A stretch of 45,256 bases of DNA, from assembly GCF_001423745.1 (NCBI RefSeq), contig NZ_LMPC01000031.1, positions 146,814 to 192,069 of the forward strand, in the 5' to 3' direction. This document shows positions 1 through 8,927 of this stretch, one piece after another. Under the pieces are notes generated by a model. That model saw nothing but the letters and a program-made list of their open reading frames with translations, was not told the origin of the DNA and ran no database searches. Positions within the stretch are counted from its first letter, which is position 1. Every line of letters begins with the position of its first letter. The stretch comes from Arthrobacter sp. Leaf337. GTDB lineage: Bacteria; Actinomycetota; Actinomycetes; Actinomycetales; Micrococcaceae. A program made the position numbers and the translations under genes.

Positions 1-171
1 GTCACAGCCCTGAACCCCCACCTCGGCTACACCACCGCAACCGCCATCGCCCAGGAAGCCCTCGCCACCGGCAAGGGCGTTGCCGAACTCGTCCTCGAAC
101 ACCAACTGCTCACCGCCGAGCAACTGGAAGAGCTCCTCAGCCCGCAACGCCTGGCCAACCTCAGCAAGTAG
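1..171 (+). CDS. aspA: Aspartate ammonia-lyase, C-terminal end (partial)
   Basis: This is the last 56 residues of a gene that begins left of the window. The tail NPHLGYTTATAIAQEAL and the closing LLTAEQLEELLSP are typical of the C-terminal domain of the aspartase/fumarase superfamily, where the segment after NPxxGY packs against the tetramer core. The family deaminates L-aspartate to fumarate and ammonia (aspartase) or hydrates fumarate (class II fumarase). I prefer aspartase because a dicarboxylate/glutamate symporter and a glutaminase follow on the same strand, but the catalytic residues lie outside the window, so fumarase is not excluded. The last 90 bases including the stop codon, plus 9 bases beyond, are duplicated in tandem just downstream. 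Confidence 0.6.
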   Translation, partial: VTALNPHLGYTTATAIAQEALATGKGVAELVLEHQLLTAEQLEELLSPQRLANLSK

Positions 172-279
172 TCCCCCACCGCCGAACTCGTCCTCGAACA
201 CCAACTGCTCACCGCCGAGCAACTGGAAGAGCTCCTCAGCCCGCAACGCCTGGCCAACCTCAGCAAGTAGTCCCCCACC
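82..279. repeat. Perfect 99-bp tandem duplication over the aspA stop
   Basis: Bases 82-180 are repeated without mismatch as 181-279. The unit covers the last 29 codons of the lyase gene, its TAG stop and 9 following bases. The first copy keeps the reading frame and the stop, so the second copy is untranslated. Zero divergence points to a very recent duplication or to an assembly error. The gene product should be unchanged, but the distance to the next gene is extended by 99 bp. Confidence 0.9.
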
Positions 280-371
280 ACCCGACAGCCCTCCACCTAC
301 CCCGCCCGATCAAGGGAGCAGGGGCACACCGCCGTGCCCAAATATCCCCGGCCCCTACGCAAGGACTGAGT

Positions 372-1673
372 ATGAAAAACAAATCAACGATGTGGATCCT
401 GGCAGCGCTCGTGTTCGGAATCCTCAGCGGGCTGCTGTTCCACTGGCTGCTGCCGGCAGACACACGCGGAGCCGTTGTGGGCGTCCTCGACACCGTGACG
501 CACATGTTCCTGAACCTCATCAAAATGATCATTGCGCCGCTGATCTTTGCCACGCTCGTCTCCGGTATCGCAGGAGCGGCGAAATCGGCAGGGGTGGGGA
601 AGCTCTTTGGCCGCTCCATGGTCTGGTTCCTGTCCGCCTCCGTCCTGGTGGGCGCCTTCGGTTTCATCACCGCCCACATACTCAACGTCGGTGACGGGCT
701 CAACCTGATGCCGGGAGGTGATGCGGGGATGGAAACGAAGCCCCTCGATTACCTGGAGTTCATTACCCACATCATCCCCACAAGCGTCTTCGCCGCGCTG
801 ACCGCCAACAACCCCCTTCAGATCCTCGTCTTCGGCGCTCTCTTCGGCATTGCCCTGTTGAACCTCCGGAAGAAGGGCCGCTCCTCGATAGCGGATGCCA
901 TTGATGAACTCATGGGCGTCATGCTGAAAGTCACCGGGTACGTAATGAAGGCGGCCCCGGTCGGGGTGTTCGCCGGCATCGCGGCGGCCTTCACCTCCAA
1001 GGGCGTGGACGCTTTCGCAACCTATGCCTCGTTCATCGGCGGCTTCTATGTCTCCCTCTCCGCCCTCTGGGCGATCATGATCGCCGTCGCCGTCGCTTTC
1101 CTCGGACGGGCGGCCTTCCGGCTGGTCCGGATCGTACGCGAACCCATGGTGATCGCTTTCGCCACCTCCAGCAGTGAGGCCGCGCTGCCCAAGCTCATTG
1201 AAGGCCTGACCAAGTTCGGCATCGCGAAGCGCACCACCGGTTTCGTGCTCCCCCTGGGTTACTCGTTCAACGTGGACGGTTCCATGATGTACATGACCTT
1301 TGCGTCCGTCTTCCTGATCAACGCCTACGGCATCGACATGGACCTCGGCCAGCAGATCGCCATGACGGCAATGCTCCTGCTCAGCAGCAAAGGCATGGCC
1401 GGGGTGCCCCGTGGTTCGCTCGTCGTGGTGGCCGCCGTGGTCCCTGGTTTCGGCATCCCCGCCGCCGGCATTGGCGTCCTGCTGGTGATCGACCAGCTCC
1501 TCGACATGGGACGCACCGCCACCAACATCCTGGGAAATGCCATCGCCACCGCGGTCATCGGCCAAAAGCACGACAGGTCTGCTTCCCCTCTCGAAGCCCC
1601 TCGTTCCGACGCGTCCCACGGGGCGCAAGACAGTGAATACAGCAGGGAACCTGAGCGCGTTTCGATGCACTGA
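372..1673 (+). CDS. Dicarboxylate/glutamate:cation symporter (DAACS family)
   Basis: A 433-residue polytopic membrane protein of the GltP/DctA family, which imports glutamate, aspartate or C4-dicarboxylates with protons or sodium. The hydrophobic N-terminus begins directly at residue 7. The family hallmarks are present: the re-entrant serine-rich loop as SSSEAALP (residues 266-273) and NVDGSMMY (300-307), matching the usual NxDGxxxY of the substrate and cation site. The motif variant SSSEA, rather than SSSxxT, may mark a subfamily. An AAGGA ribosome site lies 6 bases before the ATG. Its position after the aspartase-type gene suggests uptake of aspartate or export/import of fumarate. The start is well supported; the exact substrate is not. 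Confidence 0.9.
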   Translation: MKNKSTMWILAALVFGILSGLLFHWLLPADTRGAVVGVLDTVTHMFLNLIKMIIAPLIFATLVSGIAGAAKSAGVGKLFGRSMVWFLSASVLVGAFGFITAHILNVGDGLNLMPGGDAGMETKPLDYLEFITHIIPTSVFAALTANNPLQILVFGALFGIALLNLRKKGRSSIADAIDELMGVMLKVTGYVMKAAPVGVFAGIAAAFTSKGVDAFATYASFIGGFYVSLSALWAIMIAVAVAFLGRAAFRLVRIVREPMVIAFATSSSEAALPKLIEGLTKFGIAKRTTGFVLPLGYSFNVDGSMMYMTFASVFLINAYGIDMDLGQQIAMTAMLLLSSKGMAGVPRGSLVVVAAVVPGFGIPAAGIGVLLVIDQLLDMGRTATNILGNAIATAVIGQKHDRSASPLEAPRSDASHGAQDSEYSREPERVSMH

Positions 1674-1742
1674 CCGGTCCTCGCCCGGCCACCCACGTTC
1701 CACCAGCGAATCCACTCCATACAGAATGAAAGGCCATCGCCC

Positions 1743-2075
1743 ATGACCGCTGCCTTTGAGCTCCAGAGTCCGACGGACGTGCAAACCGCCAAGCGGGCGG
1801 GAAGCACGCGAAGAACACCGATCAGGACACAAATCATCGACTATCTGGCAAGCAATGGTGCAAGCAAGGTAGCCGACATCAGCAACGGCATCGCCTCGTG
1901 CCGGGACTCAGTCAGGCACCATCTGGCCGCGCTTGAGAGCGCTTCGATCGTCCGTTCCAATATTGCCCCCGGACAAAGGGGCCGGTTCACGCCCTTCTAC
2001 GCCCTAGCCCCTGGAACGCCTGGAAAGCCAGAAAAAACAGAGTCGGACTCCTCACCGGACGTCGCTGGCTACTAA
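1743..2075 (+). CDS. Small winged-helix DNA-binding protein
   Basis: A 110-residue protein with one winged helix-turn-helix at about residues 27-90: RTQIIDYLASNGASKVADIS, then a recognition helix around CRDSVRHHLAALES, then a wing with FTPFYAL. The layout resembles ArsR-like or small MarR-like helix-turn-helix domains with no ligand-binding domain. The last 20 residues look disordered and acidic. An AAAGG site lies about 10 bases before the ATG. It sits 69 bp after the symporter and is followed directly by a strong hairpin terminator, so it is probably the last gene of the aspartase-symporter unit and its regulator. The cognate operator is not evident. Confidence 0.7.
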   Translation: MTAAFELQSPTDVQTAKRAGSTRRTPIRTQIIDYLASNGASKVADISNGIASCRDSVRHHLAALESASIVRSNIAPGQRGRFTPFYALAPGTPGKPEKTESDSSPDVAGY

Positions 2076-2080
2076 GCAAC

Positions 2081-2112
2081 CGGACGACGGCGGGACCACC
2101 CGCCGTCGTCCG
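2081..2112. terminator. Hairpin terminator, GGACGACGGCGGG family, copy 1
   Basis: A perfect 14-bp inverted repeat (2081-2094 with 2099-2112) with a 4-base loop, starting 5 bases after the stop of the small winged-helix gene. The following TTGTGCCTTAA is only moderately U-rich. The arm shares the core GGACGACGGCGGG with other hairpins across this window. Confidence 0.8.
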
Positions 2113-2260
2113 TTGTGCCTTAATCGGGTGCCTTAAAAGGCCGGAGTCCCATGCCCGCGTCCCCGGCCCGCCGCGCCTTGGTTCAGGGACCTAAAACGCA
2201 GCACTGGATTTAGTCCGGCACCCATATTTTCCCGGAAATGCTCTGGATAGCATTGGGGGA

Positions 2261-2278
2261 CCGGACAGAGCCGTCCGG
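2261..2278 (+). other. Small leader hairpin before the PucR gene
   Basis: CCGGAC (2261-2266) pairs with GTCCGG (2273-2278) around a 6-base loop, 26 bases before the PucR start codon. It could be a weak leader structure or an operator. The 190-bp gap that holds it (2113-2304) shows no other feature I can defend. Confidence 0.35.
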
Positions 2279-2304
2279 GCGGGTATCGATGCAGAAGGAA
2301 GCCC

Positions 2305-3906
2305 ATGGCCGCAGCTACAGTGGACGACATCCTGTCGGATCTCCCCCTGGGTTTCGCCAGTCTCATCCTCCGGCCGTCCCGCGCAGACTCGCCGATCGAA
2401 CGCTTTCTGATTGTTGACGCCGACGACGAAACATCCGACGGCAGCGCCGCGTTTGTCCTGCTGATCGGCGTTCGGGGACGCTCCGCACTGCCGGCGCTGC
2501 GGCGCCTCCTGAAAAATCCTCCCCTGGTGCTTGCCGTTAAGGGCAGTCCGGGCGAACTCGAGGAAGCTGAAGAGCTGCTCCGGGCAGCGGGAACGGGCTT
2601 GCTCCTGGTGGACCCGGCCGCTGACTGGGACCGGCTCCTGTCCATCGCCAAAGACCGGATCATGCCGCGCACCTACCAGAGCGAAGTGCTGACGCTGCTG
2701 GAAGAAGACCTGTTCGCCATCGCGCAGACCACCGCACGCCTGACGTCCAGCCACGTGGTCATCGAGGACGCCGCCAACAAAGTCCTGGCCTACTCCACAG
2801 TGACCAATGACATCGACGAGCTCCGCAAGGCATCGATCCTTGCCCGCCGTGGTCCGCGAAAATACGAACTCCTCCTCAAGGACCTCGGCGCCTACCGCGA
2901 ACTGCACCGGACCCGCCTGCCTGTCAGGGTTCCGGCCCGGCCACAGGACGGGTTGAGGGAGCGCGTTGCCGTCGCCCTGTTCGCCGGCGAGCGCATCATG
3001 GGCTACATCTGGCTGCAGGAAACCGGGGACGGGTTCGGCGCCGACGTCGACTATGTCCTGACCGGATCGGCCGCCCGGGTGTCAGCCGAGCTGATCCGCT
3101 ACCGCAACCAGCAATCGGTGCACATGCGGGAGGACCGGATCGCGCGGATCCTTTCCGGCCCCGCGGAAGCCGCAGCGAGTGCACACAGCGAGAAGATCCC
3201 GGCGGACCGCCCCTCGGCACTGATCCTGCTGGGAATGTCCGCCACTGAGGCGCAGGAAGACGATGCAGCCCTCAAACACGGGGAACTCGCCAACCTTGCG
3301 TCCATCCATGCGGCGGCCTACAAAGCGTCTGCCATCGTGGGGCAGTTCAACGGCGACACCGCCGTGATCGTACCGGGACTCCAGTCCGCCAACGCCGAAG
3401 CCGGGCTGCGGAGCCTCGCCGAGGCCATCGTCCGGGACGCGGGGAAGCACCTGGGCATCGGTCCGTTCGCGGCAGTGGGGCCGATCGCCCCTGACCTTTT
3501 GTCGATTCATTCGGTGACCGCCAAAACGGAGGCCCTGCTCGGCTGCATGCGGCGGTCAGAGACCGCGTCAGTGGCCGCGGTGGGCGACTTCGAGGTGGAC
3601 ATCCTCTTCCACGAGGCGGTGGAGAACTTCACGGCCTCCGACTTCCGCCACCGCAGCCTCTGGGCCCTCCTCCGCAACGATGGCGAACTGGCCGAAACCC
3701 TCCGGGCGTATTTCGAGGCATCGCTGGACGTGGCCGAATGCGCCCAGCGGATGAGGATGCACAAGAACACCGTCTACTACAGGATCAGCAAGATCAGCCG
3801 GGTCACCGGCCTCAACTTCAGCAATCCCCGAGATTCATTGGTCGCCCTGCTCCACCTCCAGGAGTGGGCCGCCACGCACAATAAGGAGCACCTGGGCACG
3901 AAATGA
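2305..3906 (+). CDS. PucR-family transcriptional regulator
   Basis: A 533-residue regulator with the PucR layout: an N-terminal ligand-sensing region (about 1-120), a middle GAF/GGDEF-like region (about 150-430), and a C-terminal helix-turn-helix of the PucR_HTH_30 type (about 460-525), seen as AYFEASLDVAECAQRM followed by MHKNTVYYRISKI. This last segment is the recognition helix shared with CdaR and PucR. Such regulators control purine, amino acid or sugar-acid use. A GAAGGA site lies 5 bases before the ATG. The gene overlaps the glutaminase start by 4 bases (ATGA), so the two are translationally coupled. This makes glutamine or glutamate availability the likely input, though that is inference. 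Confidence 0.88.
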   Translation: MAAATVDDILSDLPLGFASLILRPSRADSPIERFLIVDADDETSDGSAAFVLLIGVRGRSALPALRRLLKNPPLVLAVKGSPGELEEAEELLRAAGTGLLLVDPAADWDRLLSIAKDRIMPRTYQSEVLTLLEEDLFAIAQTTARLTSSHVVIEDAANKVLAYSTVTNDIDELRKASILARRGPRKYELLLKDLGAYRELHRTRLPVRVPARPQDGLRERVAVALFAGERIMGYIWLQETGDGFGADVDYVLTGSAARVSAELIRYRNQQSVHMREDRIARILSGPAEAAASAHSEKIPADRPSALILLGMSATEAQEDDAALKHGELANLASIHAAAYKASAIVGQFNGDTAVIVPGLQSANAEAGLRSLAEAIVRDAGKHLGIGPFAAVGPIAPDLLSIHSVTAKTEALLGCMRRSETASVAAVGDFEVDILFHEAVENFTASDFRHRSLWALLRNDGELAETLRAYFEASLDVAECAQRMRMHKNTVYYRISKISRVTGLNFSNPRDSLVALLHLQEWAATHNKEHLGTK

Positions 3907-4844
3907 TGACAGCACTCGATTCACCGCCTCTTGGCCTGGTCCTGGCTGACATTGTCCACAGCCACCGGCCCCGGAGTGAAGCCGGCTCGGTGCCCGCCGG
4001 CATCCCCCACCTGTCATCGCCGCCGTTCGACCGCTTCGGAATCGCGGTGGCCACAACGTCCGGGGACGTGTTCAGCGCCGGCGACGCCGACCTGCCCTTC
4101 TCGATCCAGAGCATCTCGAAGGTTTTCACCCTGGCCATGGCCCTCAGCGCCGACGACCCCGGCAGGCTGTGGTCCCGGGTGCTCCGCGAACCGTCGGGAA
4201 CCTCGTTCAACTCCCTGGTGCAGCTTGAAGTGGAGCACGGGATCCCCCGGAACCCGTTCATCAATTCCGGCGCCCTCGTGGTGACCGACCATCTGATGGA
4301 AAGGTTCCCTGACGCTGCAGGTCATGTCCTGCAGTTCCTCCGTGTCCAGGCGGGGCAGCACAGTGGGCAGGGGCCCTTCATCGATGAAGTCGCCGCCGGG
4401 AACGAGCTGGCCAACAGCAGCCGCAACCTGGCGCTCGCCCACTTCCTGAAGAACTTCGGCAACCTGCACCGGTCCGCCGAGGCCGTGGTGGAGAACTACG
4501 TCAGGCAGTGCTCCATCATGATGAGCTGCGTCGAGATGGCGAAGGCCGGCCTGTTCCTTGCCCGCGGCGGGCACGGAGCAAACGGCCCCGTCGTCTCCCG
4601 GAGCGAGGCCAAACGCATCGGATCCATCATGCTCACCTGCGGCATGTACGACGCGGCCGGTGAGTTCGCCTACCGCGTCGGCCTTCCCGGTAAAAGCGGT
4701 GTCGGCGGCGGAATCCTGGTCATCGTCCCTGGCGAATGCGCGATCTGCGTCTGGAGCCCGCGGCTGGACTCCAAGGGAAATTCCCTGGCGGGCTCGGCGG
4801 CCCTCGCTGACCTGTCCGACCGCACCGGATGGTCCGTTTTCTGA
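3903..4844 (+). CDS. glsA: Glutaminase (beta-lactamase-fold)
   Basis: A 313-residue enzyme that hydrolyses L-glutamine to glutamate and ammonia in the cytoplasm. Family signatures are clear: FSIQSISKVF with the catalytic Ser70 and Lys73 (SxxK), NPFINSGAL around residue 117, SSRNLAL around 172, and YVRQCSI around 199. Length fits the family (about 305-330). The start overlaps the end of the PucR gene; ATG at 3903 or the adjacent ATG at 3906 could both be used. Together with the regulator before it and the amino acid permease after it, this forms a likely glutamine or amide utilisation unit that would feed glutamate into the same pool as the upstream symporter. Confidence 0.95.
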   Translation: MMTALDSPPLGLVLADIVHSHRPRSEAGSVPAGIPHLSSPPFDRFGIAVATTSGDVFSAGDADLPFSIQSISKVFTLAMALSADDPGRLWSRVLREPSGTSFNSLVQLEVEHGIPRNPFINSGALVVTDHLMERFPDAAGHVLQFLRVQAGQHSGQGPFIDEVAAGNELANSSRNLALAHFLKNFGNLHRSAEAVVENYVRQCSIMMSCVEMAKAGLFLARGGHGANGPVVSRSEAKRIGSIMLTCGMYDAAGEFAYRVGLPGKSGVGGGILVIVPGECAICVWSPRLDSKGNSLAGSAALADLSDRTGWSVF

Positions 4845-4909
4845 TCCGGTCCCCGCACTTTTTCATTCCACCCCTCAGTTAGATCTTCAACCGGTCGAAA
4901 GGATCACCC

Positions 4910-6424
4910 ATGTCCAACAACCCCAATGACGAGGTTGGCCAGTACGAGGCTGACAGCGGCCACGCGCATGCCTCTGAGAGACTCCTCCATGCGGAGGACA
5001 AGGGCTACCACAAGAGCCTGAAGCCGCGGCAGATCCAGATGATCGCAATCGGCGGCGCGATCGGTACCGGTCTGTTCCTCGGTGCCGGCGGCCGGCTGAA
5101 TGCCGCAGGCCCGTCCCTTGTCATCGCCTACGCCGTCTGCGGCTTCTTCGCCTTCCTGATCCTCCGCGCACTGGGCGAACTGGTGCTGCACCGCCCGTCG
5201 TCGGGCTCCTTTGTCTCCTACGCCCGTGAATTCTTCGGCGAGAAGGCAGCCTTTATTTCGGGCTGGTTCTACTGGATCAACTGGGCAACCACCACCATCG
5301 TGGACATCACCGCCGCAGCGCTCTACATGAACTTCTTCGGCCACTACATCCCATGGATGGGAACCGTACCGCAATGGGCCTGGGCCCTGATCGCCCTCGT
5401 CGTCGTGCTGTGCCTGAACCTCGTCTCGGTCAAGGTCTTTGGCGAGATGGAATTCTGGTTCGCCATCATCAAGGTCGTCGCCCTCGTCGCGTTCCTGCTC
5501 ATCGGCACCTACTTCGTCATCTTCGGCACCCCTGCGGACGGCCAGGCAGTCGGCTTCAGCCTCATCACCGACAACGGCGGAATCTTCCCCAACGGGATCC
5601 TGCCCATGATCATCCTCATGCAGGGCGTGCTGTTCGCCTACGCCTCGATCGAACTGGTCGGCACAGCCGCCGGCGAAACCGAAAGCCCCGAAAAGATCAT
5701 GCCGAAGGCCATCAACTCCGTGGTCTTCCGCATCGCCGTGTTCTATGTCGGCTCCGTCATCCTCCTTGCCCTGCTGCTGCCCTACACCTCCTACGAAAAG
5801 GGCGTCAGCCCCTTCGTGACCTTCTTCGGATCCATCGGCATCCAGGGTGTGGACGTCATCATGAACCTCGTGGTCCTCACCGCTGCCCTGTCCTCCCTCA
5901 ACGCAGGCCTCTACTCCACCGGCCGCATCCTCCGCTCCATGTCCGTGGCCGGCTCCGCCCCCAAGTTTGCCCAGCGCATGAACAAAGCCGGCGTACCTTA
6001 CGGCGGCATCGCCATCACCGCCGGCGTCTCACTCCTCGGCGTCCCGCTGAACTACCTCGTCCCCTCCCAGGCCTTTGAGATCGTCCTCAATGTCGCGTCC
6101 GTTGGCATCGTCGTCACCTGGGCCACAATCGTCCTCTGCCAGATGCAGCTCAAACGCTGGGCAGACAAGGGATGGCTGAATCGCCCCTCCTTCCGGATGT
6201 TCGGCGCTCCCTACACCGGTTACCTCTCACTCCTGTTCCTCGCTGGCGTCCTGGTGATGGTCTTCATCGACTCCCCGCTCACCCTCCTTGTCACCCTCAT
6301 CGCCTGCGCCCTTATGGTCGCCGGTTGGTACGCCTGCCGCCAACGGATCCACGAAATCGCCGAGGCACGCGACGGCTACACCGGCGCCGCGCCCGTGGTG
6401 GCCAACCCGACTCCCATCCGGTAG
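4910..6424 (+). CDS. Amino acid permease (APC superfamily, AnsP/GabP-like)
   Basis: A 504-residue transporter with about 12 membrane segments. After a hydrophilic N-terminus, LKPRQIQMIAIGGAIGTG (residues 37-54) holds the helix 1 GxxIGTG signature that binds the substrate carboxyl and amino groups. The region around WFYWINWATTTIVDITAA and the EFWFAIIKV stretch match the asparagine/GABA permease branch of the amino acid transporter family. AAAGGA lies about 7 bases before the ATG. It follows the glutaminase by 65 bp on the same strand, so glutamine or asparagine is the likely substrate, but the exact one cannot be read from sequence. Confidence 0.88.
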   Translation: MSNNPNDEVGQYEADSGHAHASERLLHAEDKGYHKSLKPRQIQMIAIGGAIGTGLFLGAGGRLNAAGPSLVIAYAVCGFFAFLILRALGELVLHRPSSGSFVSYAREFFGEKAAFISGWFYWINWATTTIVDITAAALYMNFFGHYIPWMGTVPQWAWALIALVVVLCLNLVSVKVFGEMEFWFAIIKVVALVAFLLIGTYFVIFGTPADGQAVGFSLITDNGGIFPNGILPMIILMQGVLFAYASIELVGTAAGETESPEKIMPKAINSVVFRIAVFYVGSVILLALLLPYTSYEKGVSPFVTFFGSIGIQGVDVIMNLVVLTAALSSLNAGLYSTGRILRSMSVAGSAPKFAQRMNKAGVPYGGIAITAGVSLLGVPLNYLVPSQAFEIVLNVASVGIVVTWATIVLCQMQLKRWADKGWLNRPSFRMFGAPYTGYLSLLFLAGVLVMVFIDSPLTLLVTLIACALMVAGWYACRQRIHEIAEARDGYTGAAPVVANPTPIR

Positions 6425-6499
6425 CTGATCCCGCGACCGCCCCCGGCGCCACCACCCAACAGACGTAAACCAACACCCAGCCCAAGAAGACAAGTAGTA

Positions 6500-8236
6500 A
6501 TGACAACGGAGTCCGCATCCACCATGACCGCAACAGACACTCAATCGTTCGACAGCGACACCATCAATCAGACCGCAGCACAGCCGGCCGCGGCTGCCCC
6601 CGGAACGCTGAAATCCGCCGGGCACGTTATTGTTGACTCCCTCGTGGCCCACGGAGTAGAGCGCACCTACGTTGTTCCCGGCGAAAGCTTCCTGGACGTG
6701 CTGGACGGGCTGCACGGCTCCAAGATCGACACCGTGGTCTGCCGTCATGAAGGCGGCGCCGCGTACATGGCCGAAGCCGACGGCAAGATGAACCAGCGCC
6801 CGGGGGTGGCCATGGTCACCCGCGGACCCGGCGCGGCCAACGCCCACGTCGGCCTGCACACCGCGTGGCAGGACTCCACCCCCATGCTGCTTTTCGTCGG
6901 GCTCATCCCGTTTGCGCACCGGGACCGCGAGGCGTTCCAGGAATTCGACATCAAAGCCTGGTTCGACACGGGAGCCAAGCGGGTTATGGTGCTTGACCAT
7001 GCCGAGCGGGCGTCCGAGATCGTTGCGGAAGCCATGTTCGCGGCCATGAGCGGGCGGCCGGGGCCCGTTGTGGTGGGCCTGCCGGAAGACATCATCCGGC
7101 AGCACGTTGATCCGGCGCTGCACCCGAGCATCCCCGTGGCGGCGGGCGGCATGAGCACCACGGACGCCGAAGCACTCGCCGATGCCCTTGCACTTTCCAA
7201 GAAGCCGCTGTTTGTCACCGGCGGCAATGACTGGACCCAGGAAGCGGCCGGCCAGCTCACCGGCTGGCTCGAAAAGCATCACATCCCGGCCGCCGCGGAA
7301 TGGCGCACCCAGGGTACGGTGTCCTTTGATTCGCCGTCCTACGTGGGCCCGATCGGCTACGGACGCCCCCGCCCCACGTACGACCTCCTGGAGGAAACCG
7401 ACCTGCTCGTCTTCGTCGGGACGGTCCCCGGGGACGTGATTACCGACGGATTTGTCTGCCGGCAGGACTGGAACAAGCAGAACTTCCTGGTGACCATCGA
7501 CCCCTCGCTGCGCGGCCGCTCAGGCCCCGTCTCACGGCAGATCGTCGCCAAACCGGATGCCTTCGTCCGCGACCTGCTGGGCATCGACCTGCCAGCGAAA
7601 GACGAGTGGAAAGTCTGGACGGCCAGGATGCGCGCCGAACAGACGTCCTTTGCCGCCCTGCCGCCGGCCGCGCCGGTGGCAGGACCCGCCAGGATGGACA
7701 CCCTGATGGCCAACCTCGTCCCCCGGCTGCCTGAGGATGCCATCGTGACGTTCGGAGCGGGCGAGCACACCAACTGGGCGCACCGGTACTTCCCCACGCG
7801 CCGTTACGCCTCCATGCTCAGCGCCAGGAACGGCTCCATGGGCTACTCCATCCCGTCGGCCATCGCCGCCTCGCTGGCCAGTCCGCAGCGCCGGGTGGTA
7901 ACCATCGCCGGCGACGGGGAGTTCCTCATGAACGGTCAGGAGCTGGCCACTGCTGCCCAGTACGGGGCCACGCCGCTGATCGTGGTGATGGACAACCAGG
8001 AGTACGGCACCATCCGCACCCACCAGGAACGGCACTACCCGTCCCGCGTGTCGGGGACTCAGCTGAAGAACCCCGACTTCGGCCTCATGGCCAGGGCGTT
8101 TGGCGGGTTCGGCATCACAGTCACCTGTGACGGGGACGTGCCGGCCGCCCTCGACGCCGCGTTCCAGGCCATCGACCGGCAGGGAACGTTTGCGCTCATT
8201 CACCTCATCGTGGAACAGCGGGTGAAGGCGTACTGA
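6500..8236 (+). CDS. ThDP-dependent enzyme, acetolactate-synthase-like
   Basis: A 578-residue protein with the three-domain layout of the thiamine-diphosphate decarboxylase/carboligase family. The catalytic glutamate is Glu84 in RHEGGAAYMAEA. The cofactor motif GDG (471-473) ends 25 residues later in DN (498-499), where most relatives have NN. A low-complexity, Ala/Thr/Gln-rich N-terminus of about 35 residues precedes the first domain. The start has only a weak ribosome site (AAGAAGA), so a later start is possible. The middle domain is complete. It follows the permease by 75 bp. Which 2-oxo acid it acts on is unknown; biosynthetic acetolactate synthase is unlikely because no small subunit gene follows. 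Its last 32 bases overlap the convergent DUF2306 gene. Confidence 0.85.
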   Translation: MTTESASTMTATDTQSFDSDTINQTAAQPAAAAPGTLKSAGHVIVDSLVAHGVERTYVVPGESFLDVLDGLHGSKIDTVVCRHEGGAAYMAEADGKMNQRPGVAMVTRGPGAANAHVGLHTAWQDSTPMLLFVGLIPFAHRDREAFQEFDIKAWFDTGAKRVMVLDHAERASEIVAEAMFAAMSGRPGPVVVGLPEDIIRQHVDPALHPSIPVAAGGMSTTDAEALADALALSKKPLFVTGGNDWTQEAAGQLTGWLEKHHIPAAAEWRTQGTVSFDSPSYVGPIGYGRPRPTYDLLEETDLLVFVGTVPGDVITDGFVCRQDWNKQNFLVTIDPSLRGRSGPVSRQIVAKPDAFVRDLLGIDLPAKDEWKVWTARMRAEQTSFAALPPAAPVAGPARMDTLMANLVPRLPEDAIVTFGAGEHTNWAHRYFPTRRYASMLSARNGSMGYSIPSAIAASLASPQRRVVTIAGDGEFLMNGQELATAAQYGATPLIVVMDNQEYGTIRTHQERHYPSRVSGTQLKNPDFGLMARAFGGFGITVTCDGDVPAALDAAFQAIDRQGTFALIHLIVEQRVKAY

Positions 8237-8903
8237 CTGGCCGGTGGGGCGCCTTCCCGGCGCGGCGCCGGATGACGTACTCGGCAACCGCCACGTTGAT
8301 CACCCAGCCCGCCCCCAGGAGCACCGCCCGGGTGGGTACATCGGTGGGGCCAATCAGGAGCAGCCAGGGAATGCTCACCAGCGCTTGGGTTCCCGCGCCC
8401 ACGGCGATCGCGTAGGCCCGCGTCATCCAGGCGCCGTGCCGCACGAAGTCCCGGCGCCTGATCGCGTCGACGCCCAGGATGATGCTCACCAGCATGGCCG
8501 AGCCGAAGAACAGCCGGAGCGGGACGTCGATGTAGCCGTCCGGGAGTGGATAGAAAACGGACATCCACAGCCCGGAGAGCGCTGTGAGCAGGCCTGCCGG
8601 GATGAGAATGCGTCCTGCGATGCGGTGCCAGCCGCGCCGTCCCCGAAGTGAGGGGACAAACTGGAACGCCCCGAGCACGGAGTAAACCGTCACGCCGACA
8701 ATGTGCGTCACCACCGGGACGGGCGAGGCGAAGAACCGCGCGTTCTGCGGCGTGACCGCTGCACCGGACGCCAGCTCGGTCAGCCGGAGGGCCCCGAAAA
8801 TCACCGGAATCAGGCTGAGCAGGAGCAGGCCCGCAGGCACGGGCCACTGGGGCCGGTGACGCCGGACGGAGGCGGCAGGAGGGCTGGTGGTCTCGGTGCG
8901 CAT
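8205..8903 (-). CDS. DUF2306 membrane protein
   Basis: A 232-residue integral membrane protein of unknown function with about six hydrophobic segments, matching the DUF2306 family (HIVGVTVYSVLGAFQF, then RRGWHRIAGRI with the conserved His-Arg and Gly-Arg, then FVRHGAWMTRAYAIAVGAG). I chose the ATG at 8903 because GAAGGA lies 7 bases before it; an upstream ATG at 8972 would lie inside the -35 box. The gene converges on, and overlaps by 32 bp, the ThDP enzyme. It has a strong consensus promoter with two palindromic operators, so it appears tightly repressed. A TetR- or GntR-type repressor is likely, but none is encoded next to it. Confidence 0.85.
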   Translation of the reverse strand: MRTETTSPPAASVRRHRPQWPVPAGLLLLSLIPVIFGALRLTELASGAAVTPQNARFFASPVPVVTHIVGVTVYSVLGAFQFVPSLRGRRGWHRIAGRILIPAGLLTALSGLWMSVFYPLPDGYIDVPLRLFFGSAMLVSIILGVDAIRRRDFVRHGAWMTRAYAIAVGAGTQALVSIPWLLLIGPTDVPTRAVLLGAGWVINVAVAEYVIRRRAGKAPHRPVSTPSPAVPR

Positions 8904-8927
8904 GGCGGGTCCTTCGCTGGCCGGTAT

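Noticed and set aside
82..279. The 99-bp repeat as a CRISPR unit, attachment site or mobile element end
   Set aside because: There are only two contiguous copies with no spacer, and the unit is coding sequence of the lyase gene. No integrase, transposase or cas gene is nearby.
384..1832. A 482-codon open frame antisense to the symporter
   Set aside because: It is an antisense shadow of GC-rich codons: rich in Gly, Asp, His and Arg with no domain, and it runs across two real genes with clear ribosome sites.
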